Below are positions 32,557 through 40,000 of a DNA stretch of 44,896 nt, in pieces. How positions within the stretch are numbered: the stretch's first letter is position 1; each line of letters begins with the position of its first letter. The notes beneath the pieces were generated by a model that worked only from the letters and a program-made list of their open reading frames with translations, ran no database searches and had not been told where the DNA came from. Position numbers and translations under genes: made by a program. The stretch is from positions 1 to 44,896 of the forward strand of contig CAYPOY010000002.1 in NCBI GenBank assembly GCA_964412395.1. The letters run 5' to 3'. The stretch comes from CAYPOY01 sp964412395. Lineage in GTDB: Bacteria > Chloroflexota > Anaerolineae > B4-G1.

Positions 32557-33378
32557 TTACAGGTAATGCTCTACGCGCTCTTTGTTCCGCCCATTGTCGC
32601 CGTGAATCGGGGCCGGAACCACTGTTGCTAGCCCCCCATGCTGAGTTACCCTTTCCCTCCGACGTGTCTGGGGAACCTGAGCCTGCTGGACTTCTTTGTC
32701 AGATGTCCGCTGGCCCTGCCGCATCAGGGCTACCAGAACTAGCACTGAAGGTACGGCCAGCAGGCAGGCCACAACCAGAGCCGCCACCGACCAACGCCGG
32801 AAACCCTGTGCTTTCTGCTCCTGTTTCGCCAGGTCTACCTCCCACTTCCGCAGGCGGGCCTGCTCTTCGTCGAGATGCGCACGCTCAGTCTGCAGATTCT
32901 CTTGCTCCTGGGCCAGGCGGGCCTGCTCCGCCTGGATGGCAGCCAATCGTTCGGCGATGTCGTTCTCTTTCTCGTTTAGCAGATTGGCTTGCTCGATCAG
33001 GCGTTCCTTCCACGCCTGTAGGGAAGCCGCTTTCTCTTCCAGTTCAGCCTCGCGCCCGTCGAGTGCATCTTGACGCCGGTTCAGTTCGACCTTGCGCTCC
33101 TCAAGTTCGGCCTGATCCTGACCCAGTTCGGCCTCGCGTTCGTCGAGTTCGACCTGACGCTGATCCAGTCCCTCCTGCAAGACAGGAAGGTCTTGGGGGG
33201 GATCGGATCCTTCCCCACCTGCCCCCTGTCCTAGGTCGGACCCCTCAACCTGCGCCAGCTCATCGTCTGGCTCATTGGTCGCCGAGGGGAGGATCTGCGG
33301 ACGGAAGACAGCGATAGCGAGGATACCGCCCAGGAGCACCAGCACAACTGTCAACTTCGTCAGATCTTGCGCTACCAT
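32557..33378 (-). CDS. Coiled-coil protein with two membrane helices
   Basis: 273 residues, with a strong AAAGGAGG Shine-Dalgarno. The N-terminal membrane helix (LTVVLVLLGGILAIAVF) is followed by a long uninterrupted coiled coil (~70-190) of repeating Glu/Arg-rich heptads (QVELDEREAELGQDQAELEE, REAELEEKAASLQAWKERLI, IQAEQARLAQEQENLQTERA). A second membrane helix follows (~200-220, SVAALVVACLLAVPSVLVLV). The ~120-residue coil would lie on one side of the membrane. It is similar in design to spacer or scaffold proteins; the function is unknown. It stands alone, downstream of the signalling operon with its own leader. Confidence 0.6.
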   Translation of the reverse strand: MVAQDLTKLTVVLVLLGGILAIAVFRPQILPSATNEPDDELAQVEGSDLGQGAGGEGSDPPQDLPVLQEGLDQRQVELDEREAELGQDQAELEERKVELNRRQDALDGREAELEEKAASLQAWKERLIEQANLLNEKENDIAERLAAIQAEQARLAQEQENLQTERAHLDEEQARLRKWEVDLAKQEQKAQGFRRWSVAALVVACLLAVPSVLVLVALMRQGQRTSDKEVQQAQVPQTRRRERVTQHGGLATVVPAPIHGDNGRNKERVEHYL

Positions 33379-33666
33379 CTTGCCACCTCCTTTCGCGCCG
33401 GGAGATATGGGCTACGATGCCACTGCGGTGCCCGGTTCACTCCTATTATAAGGGAATAGCACTTAGATGGCGCTGGCGATTGTTCGTCAGTTTGAGGTCA
33501 GAGAGGCGATCTACGGGGGGTAAGAACTTACAAGTGGCCTATGATTTGCTGACGCAGAGTGAGGCGAATCGGCAACTCGGATGACGCGCCAGAGTGGGGA
33601 TATGTCAGTTTATGACTGTCTGGTGACGAAAGCCGCTCTGTACTGGAGGGGCAAGGGGGAGCCGAG
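33379..33666. other. Intergenic gap with a possible -10 box
   Basis: On the minus strand TATAAT is present at 33445-33450, 67 bases upstream of the coiled-coil gene start, but no good -35 box stands 16-18 bases before it. No gene is seen. Confidence 0.35.
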
Positions 33667-35679
33667 TTACGTTCTGTCATCCGACAGAATCTCGCGAAGA
33701 ACCAACTTGTATCCAATCCCGCGGACCGTGCGAATGTACTTCGGATGGCTCGGGTTGGGCTCAGTGTCTTCCCTCAGTCGGCGGATGGCCGAGTTGATCG
33801 TGTCCTTCTCCATGCGCTTTCTCTGTGTAGGGTGAAGGTCCGAGAGATCCAGATCGAACACGTGCTTTGCGATGGCCGATCGTTCGCAGAGTCGATTGGC
33901 GTGGTCATACAGGTACTTGATGAGGCGGAACCCTTGCGGTGTCAGAGTAACCCGTCGCCCTTCAATCCACACCTCTTGATTGTCTACGTCTATCCACAGG
34001 CTATTAGCCGCCTGCGGAGGCAGATCCTGAAGGCGATCCTCCCAGGCGACCAGCCGCTGGCATATCATGCCCATAGAGAGGAGAACATGGGTGAAGACAA
34101 CTGTCTCCTCATTCAAGTACTTCAATTCAGGTTGATAGCCCAGGAAACGCTCCGTGGCGCAGAACAACAGGCCCACCAAGTACGGTTCCATCTCGGAGCC
34201 GGCGACATCCGCAGCCTGAGACCGGATCTGGCCGATGACTCGCAGGGCCTTCTCCACCTCTGGCCTTACATCTTTTGTATCAATTTCCTCTCCAAGATGA
34301 CACGCAGCCAACAAGCGCCTTTCAAGTTCGTGCCGCTCTGCTACATCGGCCCCCGTCAGCATGTCAAACTTGACCGATGCCTCTAACGAAACGAAATCCC
34401 GGACTAGCGGCCCCAGGCCGGTCCTCCCAAAGTCCACCACCCACGTCTGCCCTGTTCTATCTACCAGAATACTCGCCCCATCCAGGCGTCCGTGGGTGAT
34501 CCCGCACAGCGTCGGCGGGCTGGTGGCAATGCGTTCTTCGGACAGGTAGGGCGCGGGGTTGGGATAGGAGAATTCTGTTCCCTCAGGGGGGCGAAAGGTC
34601 AACTTGTGGGGCGAGCAATCCAGGCCCTTGATCCCGGCTGCCAGGGCTGCCCGACAGATGCCGTTGACACGCTTGTCCAATTCTGGCTGAGTAAGAGCTT
34701 TCTCGTCTGGTCCCAGCCACTCCCGGCAGAAGGTCTCCATCGGCTGCTGTTGCTTTTCCCGTTCCTTCTCGTACCAAGGTCGGAGAGTAACCTGGAACAG
34801 GTCCTCTGCTGCTGCCAGAATTCTGTCGGCAGATTGCTGATGATAGAACTCCGTAAGTGTCATGACCTCCTCGATCGCACACCCGCCCAGGCGATACGTT
34901 GCGGCTCCGAAATGGATGGTCTCGGCGGACTTTGTCAGGCTGACGGCCCTGTCCCCTGCCTTGTATGGAACAAACGACCTGTAGCGTTCCTCTTCTGCCT
35001 GGATTTTGACCCTCTGACCACATGCCAAGATGAATTGCTCCTCAGGCCCTCGGGCCGGGTAGGCGAAGGCAGTGAGGAGGATACACCCCTCACGCCGGGT
35101 GAGGATTCGGCCAAAAGTAACCTGGCTGTATTCGTAGAACAACTTCCGGAGCAGATCCTCCAATTCGCCGGCCCGGTCGGGCAGCCACTCTCCGGGTATA
35201 CCAGGGGAAATCAGGCTCACCAGGTAGGGAGGCATGAGTTCATCTTGCCGTCCCCAGCGCATGCTCAGGTTCCAGTTAATGCGTATGTGTTGGACGAAGG
35301 CCCGCTCCACGGCACGTAGCATCGCCTCCGCTCCCTCCTGTTTGGCCAGGAAGTCCACGGCCGGTGGCAGGCCATCCAGGGCTGGGCCAAGGGCTTCCCG
35401 CACGTACTCATAGCTGGGATACCTGGTAAGAATGATCTTGGGTAGGGGGTGGTAGGCTTCCTTCTTGGCGAGGGACAGCCCGCTGGTGTCCTTGTCGTCG
35501 CTTTCGTCTCTCATGCGAACGTCAACAATCGCGACATGTACCCAAGTATGCTCTAGAAGTTGCTGGGCTTGCTCAAGGGATACAGCTTTGTAGACTTCGT
35601 ACTCTGCTGCATCAAGGTACTCGGCTCGGGTATCAAGGAAGGCCAGATCATTGTCTACTATAAGCACCCTTCTGTTCAT
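33667..35679 (-). CDS. REC - pseudokinase-like - winged-helix response regulator
   Basis: 670 residues from the ATG at 35679 (GGGAG upstream). An earlier in-frame start overlaps the previous gene and lacks domain support. Residues 1-125 are a receiver (Asp9, Asp11, Asp53; conserved Lys in FLAKQEG). The middle (~150-530) resembles an aminoglycoside-phosphotransferase/kinase fold: THGRLDGASILVDRTGQTWV, VDFGRTGLGPLVRDFVSLEA. The catalytic loop is altered: the HGD Asp is Arg398 and the usual metal-binding Asn is Ser403, while the DFG Asp416 is kept. This looks like a pseudokinase, perhaps one of the ternary-complex-associated domains of conflict systems. The C-terminus (~565-665) is an OmpR/PhoB winged helix (VTLTPQGFRLIKYLYDHANR, IRTVRGIGYKLV). 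It is the likely DNA-binding output of the operon, 7 bases after the REC-TM gene. Confidence 0.75.
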   Translation of the reverse strand: MNRRVLIVDNDLAFLDTRAEYLDAAEYEVYKAVSLEQAQQLLEHTWVHVAIVDVRMRDESDDKDTSGLSLAKKEAYHPLPKIILTRYPSYEYVREALGPALDGLPPAVDFLAKQEGAEAMLRAVERAFVQHIRINWNLSMRWGRQDELMPPYLVSLISPGIPGEWLPDRAGELEDLLRKLFYEYSQVTFGRILTRREGCILLTAFAYPARGPEEQFILACGQRVKIQAEEERYRSFVPYKAGDRAVSLTKSAETIHFGAATYRLGGCAIEEVMTLTEFYHQQSADRILAAAEDLFQVTLRPWYEKEREKQQQPMETFCREWLGPDEKALTQPELDKRVNGICRAALAAGIKGLDCSPHKLTFRPPEGTEFSYPNPAPYLSEERIATSPPTLCGITHGRLDGASILVDRTGQTWVVDFGRTGLGPLVRDFVSLEASVKFDMLTGADVAERHELERRLLAACHLGEEIDTKDVRPEVEKALRVIGQIRSQAADVAGSEMEPYLVGLLFCATERFLGYQPELKYLNEETVVFTHVLLSMGMICQRLVAWEDRLQDLPPQAANSLWIDVDNQEVWIEGRRVTLTPQGFRLIKYLYDHANRLCERSAIAKHVFDLDLSDLHPTQRKRMEKDTINSAIRRLREDTEPNPSHPKYIRTVRGIGYKLVLREILSDDRT

Positions 35680-35686
35680 AAAGCTA

Positions 35687-36538
35687 TCACTCCCCCTTTG
35701 CGAGTCCCTTGACTTCCTGTAGGACGGGCTGTGACTCTGACTTACCCTGACCAAGCCACAGTTCCGTCGCTGCTTCAATGACCTTCTCCTTACAGCTTTC
35801 CTGTCCTTCGGCCGTCGACAGTTCGTCACAGGCAGCCAGCAGGTTGTCAAATCGCCGGGTCTCCAGCAATTCACTATGATACCTGTCCATACGTTTGTTT
35901 GCGGTATCCGCTCGCTTGAAGAAGAGAAGGCTCACAGCTTCTGCTATGACACCGGTAATGGCGCTGGGTATGCCGACTCTCAATATGCCCCCTATCGCCA
36001 GACCAACGCCAGCGAAGATGATAATGATCCCAGCGGTTGAGACACCAAGGCTGGCCCAATAGTTCACCTTTGCCTGTCGTCGTGCGTCCTCGTAGTCCTC
36101 TCTGATCATATCAGAGAGACCATTGAGTGTCTCCAAGAACCTACTCCCAAGCTTCAACACCTTTCGTACCGCTGTCAACAAAGCTTGTGGCCCGTCCTGT
36201 TTGGCTACGAAGTCCACGGCTGGCGGCAAGCCCTCCAACTGCGGACCGAGCGCTTCCCGCACAGCGTCGTATGTTGGAAACCTGGTCAGAATGATCTTGG
36301 GCACATAAGGTGCCACTCTCTTCGCCAAGTTGAGGCCACTAACATCTTTCTCATCGTCGTCATTTATCAGGCGAATGTCTACGATGGCTAGGTCGACATG
36401 TCTCTGCTTGAGAATAGCCCTTGCTTCGCTTGGGTCGAGAGCAGGGATAATCTGATACCCCTCGCGCTCAAGAAACTCCCTCCAGGTTTGCAGAAATTCA
36501 GCGTTGTTGTCTACGAAGAGAATCGTTGTCTTTGCCAT
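35687..36538 (-). CDS. Receiver domain fused to a two-helix membrane domain
   Basis: 283 residues. Residues 1-125 are a receiver with the acidic pocket (Asp10) and phosphoacceptor Asp54 (LAIVDIRL), and Lys in FVAKQDG. After a linker come two membrane helices (SLGVSTAGIIIIFAGVGLAI and PSAITGVIAEAVSLLFFKRA). The C-terminal helical domain includes ANKRMDRYHSELLETRRFDN and CKEKVIEAATELWLG. The membrane part resembles the TRADD-N-associated two-TM domain described in bacterial conflict proteins; this is from memory and not certain. The receiver is a close paralogue of the next gene's (shared KIILTR.P.Y..VREALGP and LPPAVDF.AKQ). It probably brings phosphorelay control to a membrane complex. Confidence 0.7.
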   Translation of the reverse strand: MAKTTILFVDNNAEFLQTWREFLEREGYQIIPALDPSEARAILKQRHVDLAIVDIRLINDDDEKDVSGLNLAKRVAPYVPKIILTRFPTYDAVREALGPQLEGLPPAVDFVAKQDGPQALLTAVRKVLKLGSRFLETLNGLSDMIREDYEDARRQAKVNYWASLGVSTAGIIIIFAGVGLAIGGILRVGIPSAITGVIAEAVSLLFFKRADTANKRMDRYHSELLETRRFDNLLAACDELSTAEGQESCKEKVIEAATELWLGQGKSESQPVLQEVKGLAKGE

Positions 36539-36559
36539 GACAATGCCTCCTTGGTGTGA

Positions 36560-36946
36560 TCAAGGTGGCCACGGAGGCGGCGTCTTGCCCAGTGTGGCCT
36601 GCAATGTGAATAAAATCTCTTCTCTGTCGAGTGACTTTCGAACATAGTCAGTAGCACCAGCCTGGAAAGCCTGGCGAGCTCTCCTCCAGGTAGGTGATGC
36701 CGTAGCAACTATGACTCTAGCATTGGGTCGTTGCACCCGAATGCGAGAGACCAGCAGCGGAACATTCTTGACCGCTGTGGCATCTACGATCACGAAATCA
36801 TAGCTTTGCTGCAAGACAAGTTTGATCGCCTCCCTTTCGTCCCCAGTTTGCAATGAGCCCAGGGGAGTTAAAGCTTCCTCCAGCACTTGGCGCCAGCGAT
36901 GATCGCGTGTTCCGTTAATCAGGAGAAAACGTCCTTGCCTTGGCAT
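36560..36946 (-). CDS. Stand-alone receiver-like protein
   Basis: 128 residues from the ATG at 36946; an in-frame TTG at 36976 would add ten. It is a CheY-like fold (GRFLLINGTRDHRWRQVLEE, YDFVIVDATAVKNV, PNARVIVATASPTWRRARQA, GATDYVRKSLDREEI). The phosphoacceptor Asp in VIVDAT and the Lys in YVRKS are kept, but the N-terminal acidic pair is replaced (LLINGT). It may therefore be phosphorylated poorly or work as a pseudo-receiver. It starts 20 bases after the ancestral stop codon of the big kinase gene. Confidence 0.7.
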   Translation of the reverse strand: MPRQGRFLLINGTRDHRWRQVLEEALTPLGSLQTGDEREAIKLVLQQSYDFVIVDATAVKNVPLLVSRIRVQRPNARVIVATASPTWRRARQAFQAGATDYVRKSLDREEILFTLQATLGKTPPPWPP

Positions 36947-36965
36947 CAGTTTTGTCTGTAACTTT

Positions 36966-37040
36966 CTAGGCCTCAAGGGGCAGCCAGACGATTATGGTCG
37001 TGTCCCCCGAGCCGGGGGAACCTACATAAATGCGCCCACC
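36966..37040 (-). pseudogene. Detached last 24 codons of the multi-GAF kinase
   Basis: Beyond the TAA at 37041-37043 the same frame reads GGRIYVGSPGSGDTTIIVWL, PLEA and TAG (36966-36968). This is the normal last strand of a histidine-kinase ATPase domain. The family pattern QT[YH]GG at this place indicates a Tyr codon changed to TAA. Confidence 0.75.
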
Positions 37041-40000
37041 TTAGGTTTGTAGAATGGTCAGGGCCATTAGTAATCCCATCCCCAACCTCTTGGACTCTTT
37101 AATTTGCTCTTTGAAGAGTCTGGGCAGTACGTCATCGGGAATTCCCTTGCCGGTATCGGTGAAGACGATCTCCACGCCACTATTCACCAATCGGGTAGAA
37201 ATGATGAGTTGCTTATCAATAGTCCCCACCATTGCCTCGACTGCATTGTCCACAAGAATGTCAACGACTCGGCGCAACCACTCTGGGCTAGCTTTGACAG
37301 TCACTGCATCGTCCAGCTCAAAGTCAAATCTGTGACGCCCCGACTTGTATGGTTCATTCTCCCACAGCTGACTGATCCGTTCCCGTAACAATCTGTTGAC
37401 AGACACTGATTCCACACCTTCCTCTTCAGAAAGCGGTGGTGTAATCGGCCTCGCCAGAATCTTCTGGGCCTGCCGCTCAATCTTAGCCAGCCGTTCGTGC
37501 ACATTCTTGCTTACCTTTGCTCTGCGCAAATCGGAGCGAAGGAGCCCGATCTCATCCCGAATGGTTATGGCACGCCCTTCTACGGCGTGTCGCCAGGCGC
37601 TGCTGGCCATTCCCATCCAGGCCAGGGCCGTGCTCGCTCCAACGAGCCCCTTTGTTTGTTTCAACTCCTCATACATTTGCTTCAATTCTTCGTACAGATG
37701 GGCATTCTCAATAACCACTGCTGCCTGACCAGCAAAGATGTGCAACAGCCGAGCGTCATCCTCACTGAATGATCTCCCGTCACGTCTGTTGGAAGCCTGG
37801 ATGACGCCGATGTTCCGATTGCCTGCCGTCAGCTTGACTAACAAAGTGTCGCGTAGGCCTGCCTCTTCGGCCAGTTCTTTCAGTCCCAACTCGGCTACTA
37901 AGGGGTACTGCTCAACGCCATTGATAATCAGGTGGTCCTGCGTCTCCCAGACGATACCCGCAGGGCTACCTTGACCTGCGGGAATGCAATACCGTCGGCC
38001 AATTTCATCCGGCACGCCATACATCGGTAACTGGCAAACCAGAGCCTCTTCTGACTTATCATAAAGAAGGATCGCGCACATTTGAGCGCCTACCAACTGT
38101 GCTATGCTCTCGTTAACCTGCTGGTATACCTCATGGATGCTGACCAGCGAACGAATACTCTGTGAAACGCTGTTCAGACCCTCAAGCTCCTTGACTCGCT
38201 GCTGTTCCGCCTGGTATAGACGCGCATTTTTGATGGCAATGGCCGCCTGGGCGGCCAGGGATTCCAGGCAAAGCCGATCACTTTCGTCAAAGGCATTGGC
38301 ATCCGAGTGCTCTACGTTGATCACGCCGATCATCTCTTCCTCAAGCTTGATCGGCACGGCCAGTTCCGAACGGGTTTCCGAGTCATACTCGATGTAGTCT
38401 GGATATTGAGTTACATCATCTACCAGTTGGGACTGCCCAGTCTTGACAGCCCATCCTGTCACACCGATATGCTCGTCTTGTTTCAGGTCGATGTCACCCA
38501 CTCCCCTTTGCAGGCCAGACAAATGCTCCGGTGGATATGCTGCTTCGAAACTCAGCCTGTTTCTCTCCACTAACGCAAGATGGCTGAAACGAGCCCGCTT
38601 ACCGTGAGCGCCCGTGATCCGGCACGCTTGCTCCACGATGCGGTCAAGAATCTCATCCGGGGCCAAAGTGCTGGTCACTGCCTTGCCAGCTTCGTAGAGG
38701 ATTTGCAAAGCGGTGGCTCTCCTTATCGTCTCCTCGTATAGCTGAGCATTGCGGATAGCCACAGCGGCTTGGTAGGCGAAGAGCTCAATGTTAGTGAGTT
38801 CCTCGCCTGTAAAGCGATGGCGGGAACGGTAATTAACGAATATCACTCCGACTTTGCGGTCGCCGACCTTGAGTGGAATACTTACCGACGACTTTACGTC
38901 TTCCCGCCTGACAAAAGCGCCGCTCACTACTGGATCAGATGGGGCATCTTCAGCCACATACGCTCCGTCGAGTGCTAGAATTCTTCGGATCACTGATTCT
39001 CTCACTACCAAGCCAAACTTAAGTACTTCCCCCGTATCTCGCACACCAACCATTGCCGGAGGAAACTCAAATTCATCCCTGATCTGATCATAGGTATAGA
39101 GGGTGACAGCGTCACAGTCAAGAGCATCTTGAGTACCTCCCGCAATCGAGTTCAGGGTGCTCCGCAGGTCCTCCAGCACGCTCACTTCGGCCACGACCCT
39201 TGCAGTGTCACGCGCTTTGCTCACCTGCTCCAGTAACCTGGCTTTCTTAAGGGCCAGGGTTGCTTGATAGGCGAAGGTCTCCAGTGTCCTTCTGCCCTCA
39301 TCTGTGAAACTCCGAGGACGATTGTAATTCACATACAGCACACCGAGCTTCTCATCGCCTATTCTCAACGCTATTCCCTGGAAGCTCTTTGCACCAATGC
39401 TGTCCAGAAGCTCCAAGGTTAAGGGGCCCATGAAGTCATATTGTGGATCAGAGACATCTGTGACCCCTATCCAACCCTGATCCATCACCGTGTCAGCAGT
39501 CCCCCCTTTCTTGGGCTCTCTCTTCCGAAATCTCTCCAGTTCATCTCTATGGATACCATATGCCACTAGTTCTTCTGGGATGAATTGATTACGAATGTTA
39601 TCATAGGACCAGATTGCTGAGGAGTCTGCCTGCAATACCTCCTTAGCACCTTCCACGATCTGTTGCAGGACTTGCTGCAGGTCAAGAGCCCCAGCCATGG
39701 CCTCAGCGGCCTTGCGCATCTGCTCCAGCTTTCGTATTCGCTGGGCTTTGTCGTAGGCAACAGCGGCTTGGTTGGCATAGATCTGCAACGCTGTCTTTTC
39801 CGCTTCTGAAAAGAGACGGGGTGCTGTATGGTGGATCCATAACACACCAATGTTCTTCCCTCCATACCCAAGTGGCAAGCACGCCGCGGCCTTGACACCC
39901 TGCTCAATCATCTTCGGGTGCACTTCGTTACGTTCAGCAATCGCATCGGAAATGAAGCGAGGTCGTCCGGAGCCCACGACATTCACTGATATTCCATCTG

